Positions 1 through 7,851 of a DNA stretch of 64,000 nucleotides are shown one piece after another; positions within the stretch are counted from its first letter, which is position 1; each line of letters opens with the position of its first letter. A program made the translations under genes and the position numbers. The notes under the pieces were generated by a model. The model was given only the letters and a program-made list of their open reading frames with translations. It was not told the origin of the DNA and searched no databases. The DNA comes from a virus: the IMG/VR virus record IMGVR_UViG_3300044612_001981, positions 16,900 to 80,899 of that record; one strand, 5' to 3'.

Positions 1-1642
1 TTCTTCCTGAAACTTTATCCTGTGCATCTTCTCTTGATTCAACGGGAGCAAACTTTCTAAGGTCATCTTTAGCTACAACAACTCCAGCTGCATGCACTCC
101 AACAGATCTGATTCTTCCACGCAATCTATCTGCAAGCCAAACAACTTCTGGGTACTTGGCTCTAAACTCTTTTGTGTTTGGTGAAGAAACAAAGTCTTCA
201 AAGGTGTCAATTGATTTCATTGCACGATTAACTTCTTGCAGTGGAACCATAAAAATTCGTGCTGCATCTCGGATTACACCTTTATCTTTAAAATAAGTGT
301 AAGTTGAAATAGAAGCAACGTGTTTAAATTTTTTCTTAAGGTATTCCTTTACCTCTTTACGACGACGATCTTCAAAGTCTGTATCGATATCTGGAAAGTC
401 GTTGCGCTCTGGGTTAATAAATCTAAAAAACAAAAGGTCGTATTTAATTGGATCTACATCAGTGATGCCTAATGCATAACAAACTAAAGAACCTGCGGCA
501 GAGCCACGACCTGGACCAACACGAATATTATTTGTTTTGGCCCAATCAATCATGTCTGCAATCACTAAAAAGTACGATGCAAAACTTTTAGAAGCAATAA
601 CCGAAAGCTCTTCTTCTACTCTGTCGATATAAGTCTGATTGTTTGAGAATCCAAGTCTATCTATTCCAGCATACGCCATCTCACGAAGCTTGTCATCCGC
701 ATCTGTTTTTGGAACTGGAAGCAGATCAAGTCCTTGATGGAAGTCGTAGTCTTCAATCTTATCTGCAATCTCCATTGTGTTTTCATATATGTCTGTGCGA
801 GAAATTCCAGCAGCATTAAAGTCTGCTTCAATCTCTTCTCTAGACTGAATGAAAAGGTTGTAGTCCTGAAAAGAAATTCTGCGGTCTGGATATAGATAAT
901 TAAATCTTTCCATCATGTCTTTAATGTTACGAGACATTTCAAAGTCTGATTCCTTATCAATCTTTGGAGATGTAGAAAGGATAAGTAGCGCTTCTTCTAA
1001 CACCCTATCTTCTTTTTTAGCAAAGTGGGCATCTCCTGTTGCCACCGCCTTAATTTTTAATTCATCTGCCAACTCTAAGAGCTTGGCGTTTATTTCTGAC
1101 GGGTTGTGAGATTGAACCTCAATATAAAAATCTTCATTAAAAGTTTGTTTAAAATCTTTGAGTACAAGTTTTGCTTCTGAGAATTCTCCACGCTCAATAG
1201 CTTTGCTAATAAGGCCGTTGAGGCATCCAGACAAAACGATAACACCTTCAGCATATTCTTTTAAAACCTCTCTGTCGATACGTGGCTTGTGATAAAATCC
1301 TTCATTCCAAGCAAGCTCCTGAAGAATATTAATATTCTCCAACCCCTTTTTATTTTTCGCTAGCAAAATAATATGGTTATAGGCTTGGATAGATTTATCT
1401 GTTTTTGAAGATCTATCAAACCTATCGGTTGGAGAAATGTACGCCTCAACACCAAGAATCGGCTTAATGCCAATTTCCTTTGCGGCAATCTGCATATCTC
1501 TGTGTGACGAGAGAGTACCATGGTCTGTGATTGCAATCGCAGTCTGCCCAGCATCTAACGCTGCTTGACATAATTCTTTAGGTGAATTTAGTCCATCCAT
1601 TAATGAATAATAGGAGTGAACATGTAGGTGTGTAAAACTCAT
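1..1642 (-). CDS. dnaE: DNA polymerase III alpha subunit (DnaE-type), 3' part cut by window edge
   Basis: Replicative DNA polymerase of the bacterial C family. The visible 547 residues begin MSFTHLHVHSYYSLMDG, the N-terminal PHP domain with its HLHVH metal motif. The polymerase palm follows, with GPGRGSAAGS and PDIDTDFEDRRR, which carries two of the catalytic aspartates, and later SVGVHAAGVVV. The frame stays open to base 2, so the fingers and C-terminal part lie outside. The ATG at 1640-1642 overlaps the stop of the upstream 68-residue gene (TAATG), which points to translational coupling. Using a DnaE-like rather than an A- or B-family polymerase is a minority strategy in phages. Identification is firm; whether the C-terminus has clamp- or tau-binding tails cannot be seen. 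Confidence 0.96.
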   Translation of the reverse strand, partial: MSFTHLHVHSYYSLMDGLNSPKELCQAALDAGQTAIAITDHGTLSSHRDMQIAAKEIGIKPILGVEAYISPTDRFDRSSKTDKSIQAYNHIILLAKNKKGLENINILQELAWNEGFYHKPRIDREVLKEYAEGVIVLSGCLNGLISKAIERGEFSEAKLVLKDFKQTFNEDFYIEVQSHNPSEINAKLLELADELKIKAVATGDAHFAKKEDRVLEEALLILSTSPKIDKESDFEMSRNIKDMMERFNYLYPDRRISFQDYNLFIQSREEIEADFNAAGISRTDIYENTMEIADKIEDYDFHQGLDLLPVPKTDADDKLREMAYAGIDRLGFSNNQTYIDRVEEELSVIASKSFASYFLVIADMIDWAKTNNIRVGPGRGSAAGSLVCYALGITDVDPIKYDLLFFRFINPERNDFPDIDTDFEDRRRKEVKEYLKKKFKHVASISTYTYFKDKGVIRDAARIFMVPLQEVNRAMKSIDTFEDFVSSPNTKEFRAKYPEVVWLADRLRGRIRSVGVHAAGVVVAKDDLRKFAPVESREDAQDKVSGR

Positions 1643-1848
1643 TAGTATCCGCCACAACATTCATTTCTAGTATGATAAAGTCTAATCTTTGTCAATGTTT
1701 TTTTATTTGGTGCGTAAAGATCTTCTTTGCAACAACCACATTTCATATGCCATTCTTTAGCAAAGAAATCGTAGACAGCGCCTACATAATTTTTGTACTT
1801 GTTATATACAAAAGTTTCAAACGGGTCTGGTATTTCGTAAGAAATCAT
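1642..1848 (-). CDS. Small cysteine-rich protein of unknown function
   Basis: 68 residues, family not recognised. The middle holds CGCC and the C-terminus ends NECCGGY, so two cysteine pairs could form a zinc site or disulfides; the rest is rich in Tyr, Phe and Lys. It lies directly ahead of the polymerase gene and its TAA overlaps the polymerase ATG. No ribosome binding site precedes its ATG. Instead TAAAAT at 1855-1860 lies exactly six bases upstream, so it may be the first gene of a leaderless transcript that also carries the polymerase. Confidence 0.75.
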   Translation of the reverse strand: MISYEIPDPFETFVYNKYKNYVGAVYDFFAKEWHMKCGCCKEDLYAPNKKTLTKIRLYHTRNECCGGY

Positions 1849-1854
1849 ATTGCT

Positions 1855-1860
1855 ATTTTA
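1855..1860 (-). promoter_or_regulatory. Candidate -10 box for leaderless transcription
   Basis: TAAAAT (minus strand) followed by six bases and the ATG at 1848. There is no Shine-Dalgarno sequence. It sits just downstream of a hairpin that could end the preceding transcript. Confidence 0.45.
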
Positions 1861-1870
1861 CTAAATAATG

Positions 1871-1896
1871 CAGGGGCAGTCAATAGACTACCCCTG
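1871..1896 (-). terminator. Hairpin after the ssDNA-binding protein gene
   Basis: Inverted repeat with 11-base arms, CAGGGGCAGTC against GACTACCCCTG on the plus strand, one mismatch and a 4-base loop. It lies 12 bases past the stop of the ssDNA-binding protein gene. There is no clear U-run, so it may be a weak terminator or RNA stabiliser. Confidence 0.5.
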
Positions 1897-1907
1897 ACAA
1901 TAAATAG

Positions 1908-2585
1908 TTACCAGACTAGGCTGCTGTCTGAATCTGAAGTAGACGAAGATTCTTGGCTTCCGCTTTCTCCGTTAAAAAACGCTTCTTGTTCAGTGTATGG
2001 CAGGTCGCGGATTGCAGTTGTTTCTAGATCATACAACTCAAGTGCTGACGAGTCAAATGGTGTTTCATCCTTAGCTAAAGGGATGATCGTGTAGCTTGTG
2101 TCTGTCTTAGTTCCAGTGCGCTTAATGCGCCACATAAGATTTGTAATTGAGCCCATTTCTCCAGCGTACTCAATTAGAGTTGGAGTAATAGTTTTTCCAC
2201 TTGAACCTTGAGAAAGAATAGCTACGTAAGGCTCTTCTTTTCCGTCATCGATTAAAACATTCATGTAAAGTCGTGAACGGCCCTTCCAGCCCGCCTTATA
2301 ATCTTTGCGGTGTTGTTCGCAACCGTAGCATTTGCCTTGATCTTCCATTGAGCAAAGTGCCTTGCGCTTGTAATCTTTAGGGTTAGTGTGCTCTACGGCA
2401 ATAAATCCCAAACCTTTTGACTCGTCATATGTAGGTGAGTCTGGGTCAAGCTCTTGCAAGAAACGAACCTTTACGCTCTCTGCATCTTCTAGCTTTGCCC
2501 AACGTGCTTTTGTTCCATCGCTTTCGCTATACGAAGGCTTATCCATTACTTGATTTAATCCTTTTAGTCCTTTTACAATACCCAC
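1908..2585 (-). CDS. Single-stranded DNA-binding protein, T4 gp32-like
   Basis: 225 residues. It likely coats ssDNA at the phage fork. His66, Cys78, Cys86 and Cys89 (H-x11-C-x7-C-x2-C) closely match the spacing of the zinc ligands of T4 gp32 (His64, Cys77, Cys87, Cys90). The C-terminus is a Ser/Asp/Glu-rich acidic tail ending SLVW, as in many SSBs that use the tail to recruit partners. The start is GTG with AGAGGA upstream. It lies between primase and polymerase genes. The assignment rests on the zinc motif, acidic tail and neighbours; overall similarity to gp32 could not be measured. Confidence 0.78.
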   Translation of the reverse strand: MGIVKGLKGLNQVMDKPSYSESDGTKARWAKLEDAESVKVRFLQELDPDSPTYDESKGLGFIAVEHTNPKDYKRKALCSMEDQGKCYGCEQHRKDYKAGWKGRSRLYMNVLIDDGKEEPYVAILSQGSSGKTITPTLIEYAGEMGSITNLMWRIKRTGTKTDTSYTIIPLAKDETPFDSSALELYDLETTAIRDLPYTEQEAFFNGESGSQESSSTSDSDSSLVW

Positions 2586-2640
2586 TTGTATCCTCTTTTC
2601 TTATAGTTGATGGTATAGATCCATCTGTCTGTTTAGTATA

Positions 2641-3636
2641 TCATATCCAAGAACGATATTCAATATCTGATACTGAATTTTTTACGCATGCTTTTATTTC
2701 TTCTTCAGTTAAATCGCCAGCATCTTTGGCTTTATTAGGATAAATTTCTTTATACCCAAATGAGGCCCAAGAAATATCTTTATTACGTAACTTGGATGAG
2801 ATAGAACTTCCTAGTTCTCTTCCAGCCTCATCTGCATCTGTCATTATAATTATCTTGTTAAAGTATCTATTTAACAAAGACTGCTGTTCATTTGAGAGAA
2901 ACCCTCCTAGCGTAGCAACAACGTTAGGAAATCCAGCCTGATGAATTCTTATTGCATCAAAATTAGATTCACATACTATTACCTGCTGGCCAATTTTTTT
3001 AGCCCTATGAATATTAAAAAGTGTTTTGCTCTTTGGCAAGTTAGTACTATTTTTAAAAGTCTTTCCCTCAATAGATCTTCCAACTATACCAATAGGGATT
3101 GCATCTGGGCTATGAACAGGAGTGACTACCATATTCATTGATGAAGAATATCCAAGATTAAAATGTTTCATAGAGTCTATGTTAATTCCTCTAGACTCAA
3201 GGTAGCTTCTAGCAATAGAACTGGATCCGAGATCTGAGTGAAGTCTATCTAGTGTCTCTTGAGAAAATTCTTGAAACACTGGCTTGTCAGAAAGTATATC
3301 TTCCATCATCTCGTCAAAATTATTAAGTGCTTCTGTTTCTTTATTTGCAATTAACCTTAGTGATTGAAAATCATTCTTGTGCATAGTTCTTTTAATTAAT
3401 TCAATTAGTGTTCCAGTTTCTCCGCATGCTGGATTAAAGCAAATAAAGGCGCCAGATGTTTGACTTACGCTAAAACTAGATGTATGCCTATTGGAATGAA
3501 ATGGGCAGTAGCATAGGAAGTCATTACCTGTCTCACCAACAATGTTCAATCCAATTTCTTTTAGGATTGATTTGATGTGACTTGGGGCATATTCCGTGGA
3601 ATCAACTTGCTTTGAGTTATACCCTCTGATTGCCAT
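2641..3636 (-). CDS. dnaG: DNA primase, DnaG type (CHC2 zinc finger plus TOPRIM)
   Basis: Makes RNA primers for replication. At about residues 40-68 lies a CHC2 zinc finger (CYCPFH, then CFNPACG). The TOPRIM fold follows with CESNFDAIR (~220) and the metal-binding MTDADEAGRE (~264). At 331 residues it is much shorter than bacterial DnaG and lacks room for the C-terminal helicase-binding domain, as in many phage primases. The ATG at 3636 is preferred because AGAGGAAGG precedes it; an in-frame ATG at 3687 would add 17 residues and has no such site. It overlaps the end of the 102-residue gene upstream. Confidence 0.93.
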   Translation of the reverse strand: MAIRGYNSKQVDSTEYAPSHIKSILKEIGLNIVGETGNDFLCYCPFHSNRHTSSFSVSQTSGAFICFNPACGETGTLIELIKRTMHKNDFQSLRLIANKETEALNNFDEMMEDILSDKPVFQEFSQETLDRLHSDLGSSSIARSYLESRGINIDSMKHFNLGYSSSMNMVVTPVHSPDAIPIGIVGRSIEGKTFKNSTNLPKSKTLFNIHRAKKIGQQVIVCESNFDAIRIHQAGFPNVVATLGGFLSNEQQSLLNRYFNKIIIMTDADEAGRELGSSISSKLRNKDISWASFGYKEIYPNKAKDAGDLTEEEIKACVKNSVSDIEYRSWI

Positions 3637-3869
3637 GCCTTCCTCTTTCCTACATATACACCATGAAGTGTCATTAAGAATCTCCATGTCTCGCCAGTGA
3701 ACTCAATTGAAAATGCTGTATCGATATCTAAAACTCTTACATATCCTTTGCCACGCATGTCCTGCACTAACAGGTTTTCATACTGCGGCTTCAAACTTAT
3801 AAGCTGTGCATTATCATAAAACTCTACTTCTATTTGAAATCTTTTAATTCTTTTGTGCGTCATTTTCAA
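3561..3869 (-). CDS. Small protein between helicase and primase, unknown function
   Basis: 102 residues, family not recognised. Predicted beta-rich, with alternating hydrophobic stretches such as VRVLDIDTAFSIEF and TWRFLMTLHGVYVG, followed by a polar tail. It overlaps the helicase end by 26 bases and the primase start by about 76 bases in another frame. The long overlap with the primase start lowers certainty. The composition looks like a genuine protein, and its position hints at a role with helicase or primase, which is inference only. Confidence 0.6.
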   Translation of the reverse strand: MKMTHKRIKRFQIEVEFYDNAQLISLKPQYENLLVQDMRGKGYVRVLDIDTAFSIEFTGETWRFLMTLHGVYVGKRKAWQSEGITQSKLIPRNMPQVTSNQS

Positions 3870-5091
3870 ATGGATTTTCGTAAATCTCTTTCACGATACC
3901 TCTGTTGATATCCCAATCTAAGAATACTCCGAAGTCATGACCATGTCTATTCTTTCTAGATACGATCTCAATCATATCTGTTCCCTTATACTTATGAATA
4001 GCCATAGCCATATCAGCATCATATTCAATTGCTTTTGACCATGCAACCTGACTCATCATTGGTGGGTTATCCTGATCTGTAATATCATCTGCAGTTGCAG
4101 CAGTAATATCAATAATAGGAATATTATTTCTGACCGCCAAGTTTTTAAACTCACGAGAGATATTCATATTACGCTCAGTAGGAGCTTTTGAATTATTATT
4201 GTCTGTAAACAACTGGTGATAATCTAAGATAACAATGTCTGGCTTATGCTGATCAATCTTTGCCTGAATAGCATTGGGAGTTACATTACCAGAGCCTTCA
4301 TTAGAAACTAGAATAAACTTGTTCTTGTCCGCAAACTTTTTGCCAGACCAACTTCTGAAATCATCAATGTTAATATCTCCCTTTGCAAAGTCACTGGCTT
4401 TAAATAAACCAGACCCAAGCATAGTATAAATTCTGTCACGCATATTTTCTGGTGTCATTTCAAGAGAGACAATCATGGGCTTAAATCCCTGCTCCCAGGC
4501 CTTACAGGCTAGGTAAGAGGTGAACCATGTCTTACCCTTTCCTGGCCAGCCAATAGCGACTATAAGGTGCCCTGGAGCCATTCCAGTGGGGTATGCAAGG
4601 TCGATTGACTGAAAGCCAGTCTTAATCCCTGGAGATCCCCCCATCTCGGCTGTACGGGCCTTCAGGGCCTCTAAATGCTTAATTGCGTTATCAGCATCTG
4701 TCACATCTAAGTCACGGACATTATTAGTATATTTATTTAAGCTAGCAAGCTGTGACTGCAATTCGTTAATAACTCTGGAAGCAACATCTTCTTTTAGCAT
4801 TGATCCACCACGAATTAAAATGCTCTTTAGCTTGCTAGATAAAAATTCATTCTTAAGATTATCTAAATAGTAGGCAGTTTCAGCTGTTACATTTAGGTCT
4901 GGCTCGAAGTCTTTGAACTTCTCTTGCAGTATTCCTACTTCTGGAATACCCTTAAATTTGCTGTAATATGACTTTAAGCCTTCCCAAACATCTCCGTGTG
5001 AAGTAAATAGCTCATCTACATTTTCAGCCATAACAACGCTGATGTCTTTATTCTTACAGATAGCAGAAATTAATGTTGCTTCGGTATTCAT
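3844..5091 (-). CDS. dnaB: Replicative DNA helicase, DnaB type
   Basis: Hexameric 5'-3' fork helicase. The 415-residue protein has an N-terminal helical region (1-110), then the RecA-like motor: Walker A GWPGKGKT near residue 180, a SLEMTPE segment, Walker B IVILDYHQL near 290, and a SQVAWSKAIEYDAD segment late in the motor as in DnaB/gp41-type helicases. Its ATG overlaps the stop of the 106-residue gene (ATGA, 5088-5091), indicating coupled translation. Length is close to other phage DnaB-like proteins. Function is confident; which loader it uses is unknown. Confidence 0.94.
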   Translation of the reverse strand: MNTEATLISAICKNKDISVVMAENVDELFTSHGDVWEGLKSYYSKFKGIPEVGILQEKFKDFEPDLNVTAETAYYLDNLKNEFLSSKLKSILIRGGSMLKEDVASRVINELQSQLASLNKYTNNVRDLDVTDADNAIKHLEALKARTAEMGGSPGIKTGFQSIDLAYPTGMAPGHLIVAIGWPGKGKTWFTSYLACKAWEQGFKPMIVSLEMTPENMRDRIYTMLGSGLFKASDFAKGDINIDDFRSWSGKKFADKNKFILVSNEGSGNVTPNAIQAKIDQHKPDIVILDYHQLFTDNNNSKAPTERNMNISREFKNLAVRNNIPIIDITAATADDITDQDNPPMMSQVAWSKAIEYDADMAMAIHKYKGTDMIEIVSRKNRHGHDFGVFLDWDINRGIVKEIYENPFENDAQKN

Positions 5092-5408
5092 AGTCCGCCT
5101 TCCTCCACCATTTTCTTGGTATTCTCTCTCAATAAACGACGTGTCTCGATATCTTTTTGCAATTCAATTCTGGTCTGTTCCATTTTGTCAAAGTTATAAT
5201 AGAAGAACTGCAATGGGTGACCAAACTTTTCTAAAGAAAAATAATAGTTCATTAGATCAATTGCCTTATCCATTCCAACGCTATCTATGACATCTTGCAT
5301 GGCCCACTTTTCTCTAAACTTATTTATGGTTGCAGGCTTCTTATACTTTTCAGTGTAAAGGTTTTGGTAAAGACTCATCAAAACATATGGCTCTTTATTA
5401 TTTGCCAT
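5088..5408 (-). CDS. Small helical protein upstream of helicase, possible loader
   Basis: 106 residues, mainly helical and charged, ending KKMVEEGGL. No family recognised. It contains AIDLMNYYFSLEKFGHPLQFFYYNF and a basic/acidic C-terminal helix. It is translationally coupled to the DnaB-type helicase. Small helical proteins directly ahead of the helicase gene are often loaders or accessory factors in phages; here that is inference from position alone. The ATG lies within the end of the 67-residue gene. Confidence 0.72.
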   Translation of the reverse strand: MANNKEPYVLMSLYQNLYTEKYKKPATINKFREKWAMQDVIDSVGMDKAIDLMNYYFSLEKFGHPLQFFYYNFDKMEQTRIELQKDIETRRLLRENTKKMVEEGGL

Positions 5409-5601
5409 TCTTAAGCTCTTCTTCTACCTCAGCAGTTTTTTGAATTAACTTTCCCTCAACAAATGCGTAAACTCTTTCTGTGGCAGCATCGACTGTCTCT
5501 CCCTGCCTAACATCATCTTCAACCCCTACGCCAATTTTAATGCTCTCGTAGTTACCTAGATTTCTGGTAAAAGAAAGATCCACCTTGACTCTTGTTGTCA
5601 T
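5398..5601 (-). CDS. Small conserved-looking replication-region protein
   Basis: 67 residues with a beta-strand-rich N-terminus (RVKVDLSFTRNLGNYES), a polar middle and an acidic helical tail (EVEEELKNGK). Family and function not known. It overlaps the genes on both sides: ATGA with the C2H2 microprotein upstream and 11 bases with the 106-residue gene downstream, so it is an integral operon member. Overlap structure and composition support it being real. Confidence 0.75.
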   Translation of the reverse strand: MTTRVKVDLSFTRNLGNYESIKIGVGVEDDVRQGETVDAATERVYAFVEGKLIQKTAEVEEELKNGK

Positions 5602-5708
5602 TTGTTGTGCTCCTTAATATGTCTATTCAATGTAAAGTGTGCAAAACCAGATCTTACCTCTATGTCTTTTTTACATATAGGACAAAAAATAGTTCTGTTG
5701 CTTGCCAT
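5598..5708 (-). CDS. 36-residue C2H2 zinc-finger microprotein
   Basis: A tiny gene with FCPICKK near the N-terminus and RHIKEHNK at the C-terminus, giving Cys9-x2-Cys12-x17-His30-x3-His34, a single C2H2 finger. Its ATG overlaps the TAA of the HTH gene (TAATG) and its TGA overlaps the ATG of the 67-residue gene (ATGA). These two coupling overlaps are the best evidence that it is translated. It probably binds nucleic acid or a protein partner; no closer function can be given. Confidence 0.72.
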   Translation of the reverse strand: MASNRTIFCPICKKDIEVRSGFAHFTLNRHIKEHNK

Positions 5709-6190
5709 TAATCCGCCTTCCAAACTGGTACGAACCCGCTACTTGTCTTAGTATACAATACAAAGCTGTGTTTGAGAAGAGCCAATAATTCTGCCTTTGA
5801 TGGCATATTATTAGAATGGCCAGAATCTAAAATATATTGATGTAAATCTAATATATCTTCTTCGCTAAACATATACTTAGACCAGCCTTCTTTAGAAAGT
5901 CTTCCTATTGGATATATCTTTTGAGGTGTCTTAATCTTTTCCTCTAGTATATAATCCTGTATTGTCACTCTGTGCTTATTCAACATCTCTGCAACTTGCA
6001 CAACGCTGTATGCGTTGCCCATATGTTTATTGACTTCTGAGTAAGGATACAGAACCCTTTTTGCATCTGGATAGCACCAAGCAATTACTTGGTCTTTGGC
6101 TCTTGATGAGCTAATGACCTTATGTATTTTCCCGTTTAAGAAGAAATACCGTATCGCTTTAATTGATCTTCCTCTATCTTTTCCAGCCAT
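5708..6190 (-). CDS. MerR/excisionase-like helix-turn-helix DNA-binding protein
   Basis: 160 residues. At about 60-125 lies a winged HTH of the MerR/excisionase superfamily: YSVVQVAEMLNKHRVTIQDY, then a wing with GRLSKEGWSKYMFSEEDIL. The N-terminal 60 residues are basic and beta-rich (IRYFFLNGKIHKVISSSRAK); the C-terminus is helical. It probably regulates early transcription or acts as a DNA-architectural factor. It lies in the promoter-proximal part of the replication operon. Its start overlaps the upstream zinc-ribbon gene by 55 bases and has only a poor ribosome binding site. Confidence 0.8.
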   Translation of the reverse strand: MAGKDRGRSIKAIRYFFLNGKIHKVISSSRAKDQVIAWCYPDAKRVLYPYSEVNKHMGNAYSVVQVAEMLNKHRVTIQDYILEEKIKTPQKIYPIGRLSKEGWSKYMFSEEDILDLHQYILDSGHSNNMPSKAELLALLKHSFVLYTKTSSGFVPVWKAD

Positions 6191-6324
6191 TTGCCCAACT
6201 TGTTTGTATTTTTATTCATCATCCAGCGCTTGCCGCACATGATGCAAAACAATTCCATATGTAGCTTCTGAGAAAACACTCTATCTACAAATACTCTTCC
6301 ATTACATTTATTACATGTTATCAT
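6136..6324 (-). CDS. Small zinc-ribbon protein
   Basis: 62 residues starting MITCNKCNGRV, with a second pair CIMCGKRW: a C-x2-C...C-x2-C zinc ribbon followed by a basic, amphipathic helix. The ATG at 6324 is chosen because it overlaps the TGA of the metallophosphatase gene (ATGA); an upstream in-frame ATG at 6354 would lie inside that gene. It probably binds nucleic acid or protein; function unknown. Confidence 0.75.
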   Translation of the reverse strand: MITCNKCNGRVFVDRVFSQKLHMELFCIMCGKRWMMNKNTNKLGKWLEKIEEDQLKRYGISS

Positions 6325-7121
6325 ACTTGGAAAAACTTTCCATCCACAACGCATGAGTAATCTGGTGAAACATGTATCATTTGAATATGGGGATAATCAT
6401 TTACGATGTGTGCTACCGCAAACCCCTTTTGCCAGTCGTGATGTTGAGTGTACTTCATTCCTGGACCTTTTTCATCACACATGTGACCAATCTCATATCC
6501 TCTAAGAGTTTCTCCTGCACCATTATTTCTCAATTCATATGTAACCATATGTGAAGCAATTCTGTGCGAGTGACCTCTAATCAAAGATACCTGCATATCT
6601 TCCATGTCTTTTCTTGCAGACCCAGTTGCTGCAATTGAAAGACCATGATGAACGTGAATATCTCCGAAGCGGCGTTTAGGAAGCTCGTCATAATAAATGT
6701 ATTCATATCCAAGTGAGTCTAGAGACCACAAAGCCTCTGGAGTTACTTCATTAATATAATCTGGAAGCTTGGCATCAACATAATTGAAGATACGTATATC
6801 GTGATTACCTAAAGCAGAAAATAGCTGTGCATTAGGAAGCATCTCTCTAGTCTTTGCATAGAAATCTCTTGCACCCTTTGCTTCATGTCGCATCATTGGA
6901 ACGATTAAGTCCCTGCTATCATTTTTGTGAAGCTGCATAAATTCTGCTGAGCGGCCTTCTGTATACTTGCTATAACATGCCTGATCATCTGTATCACCAA
7001 GGTAGTCAACGACATCTGGCTTAAACCATTTCATTACCTTAAACCAAAGCTCAATCATTTTGTCATCTTGATAAGGGAATTGCTGATCCGAAGATAGCAT
7101 CCACTTTAAATCATTTGTCAT
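6321..7121 (-). CDS. Calcineurin-like metallophosphoesterase
   Basis: 266 residues with the two-metal phosphoesterase motifs in order: SDQQ near 11 (Q replaces the usual His of D-x-H), YLGDTDD near 40, GNHDIR near the middle, VHHG, and RGHSHR toward the C-terminus. It may act on nucleic acids, nucleotides or phosphoproteins; phage relatives are often placed with replication genes. It is the first gene after the strong leftward promoter, so it heads the early operon. The variant first motif is worth noting but is tolerated in several branches of the superfamily. Confidence 0.88.
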   Translation of the reverse strand: MTNDLKWMLSSDQQFPYQDDKMIELWFKVMKWFKPDVVDYLGDTDDQACYSKYTEGRSAEFMQLHKNDSRDLIVPMMRHEAKGARDFYAKTREMLPNAQLFSALGNHDIRIFNYVDAKLPDYINEVTPEALWSLDSLGYEYIYYDELPKRRFGDIHVHHGLSIAATGSARKDMEDMQVSLIRGHSHRIASHMVTYELRNNGAGETLRGYEIGHMCDEKGPGMKYTQHHDWQKGFAVAHIVNDYPHIQMIHVSPDYSCVVDGKFFQV

Positions 7122-7139
7122 TGTTTACCCTAATGTTAG

Positions 7140-7163
7140 CAGGCCATGAATATTCATGGCCTG
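7140..7163. promoter_or_regulatory. 24-bp perfect palindrome between early promoter and first gene
   Basis: CAGGCCATGAAT followed by its exact reverse complement with no loop. It begins about 8 bases downstream of the predicted start site and ends before the metallophosphatase. An operator for a dimeric repressor or an RNA hairpin in the leader are both possible. No U-run follows, so simple termination is unlikely. Confidence 0.6.
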
Positions 7164-7177
7164 AAGCGCTACATCAA

Positions 7178-7205
7178 ATTGTAGCATTATGTGTTATATT
7201 GTCAA
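7178..7205 (-). promoter_or_regulatory. Strong sigma-70-like promoter of the replication operon
   Basis: On the minus strand TTGACA (7200-7205), a 16-base spacer and TACAAT (7178-7183), preceded by TGC as in extended -10 promoters. It reads leftward into the metallophosphatase and the replication genes, just past the end of the late gene block. Confidence 0.7.
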
Positions 7206-7208
7206 TAC

Positions 7209-7670
7209 TTATTGTATTAGTGATGTACCGCCGCCGCCGCCTTTATAGACTGCAGAGGATTGAGTTTCTGATGGGCTAACGGCAATCCACTGAACATACA
7301 CATTGCCATTTCTTGTTGCACCTATATTTTGCATTCTTACAGTAAACTCTGTTGCAGATGCGCTTGTTACAATTGGCAGATATTTTTGAGTTGTAAAATT
7401 TTCTCCACTTGTCTGCCATATTGTGCATACTATGTTAGGTCTTACGGCAAAAGTCTTGTTGAATTTAATAGTAGCTTTGCCACTATTATCCATCTTGCAT
7501 TCAACTGATGGTCTGCCAGAATCAATTACCTGAGTACTAGGAGTATTTGCATCTCCACTAGTAGTCTTTACCATGCTGTTAAGTAGGTTAATGTTTGTAA
7601 CTATGTTACCCAAAAGCTCGGATGTGATTGGATCACCTTCGTTAACCAGCATTTGTTTAAAATCTGCCAT
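7209..7670 (-). CDS. H-type lectin-like virion protein
   Basis: 153 residues and last gene of the leftward structural block. Residues ~50-130 (IKFNKTFAVRPNIVCTIW, later FTVRMQNIG and VYVQWIAVSP) follow the strand pattern and terminal W-x-A of H-type lectin folds found in phage receptor-binding proteins. The C-terminus has a poly-glycine stretch. Likely role is sugar binding at the tail tip or on a fibre; ligand unknown. Assignment is by visible pattern, not a search. Confidence 0.65.
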   Translation of the reverse strand: MADFKQMLVNEGDPITSELLGNIVTNINLLNSMVKTTSGDANTPSTQVIDSGRPSVECKMDNSGKATIKFNKTFAVRPNIVCTIWQTSGENFTTQKYLPIVTSASATEFTVRMQNIGATRNGNVYVQWIAVSPSETQSSAVYKGGGGGTSLIQ

Positions 7671-7671
7671 T

Positions 7672-7818
7672 TTACTTCTCCTCTGACTCCTCAGTCATTT
7701 GTTCTTTTTGAAGCTGTGTTATTTCTGCACGAAGAATTGCAATATGCGTCTCATATTGTGAGACTAGGTCTCCAATTCTTTGCTGTAGTGCTGCTATTAC
7801 TAATTCTGCTTTTTCCAT
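7672..7818 (-). CDS. 48-residue coiled-coil protein
   Basis: Starts MEKAELVIAALQQRIGDLV and continues as an unbroken charged helix to TEESEEK, with heptad-spaced hydrophobic residues typical of a short coiled coil. A good AAAAGGA ribosome binding site precedes the ATG, and the stop lies one base before the ATG of the lectin-like gene. It sits between the 936-residue fibre and the lectin-like protein. It may trimerise or chaperone one of them (inference). Confidence 0.72.
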   Translation of the reverse strand: MEKAELVIAALQQRIGDLVSQYETHIAILRAEITQLQKEQMTEESEEK

Positions 7819-7851
7819 TATATTCCTTTTCTACTCATAATAAGGATACCA

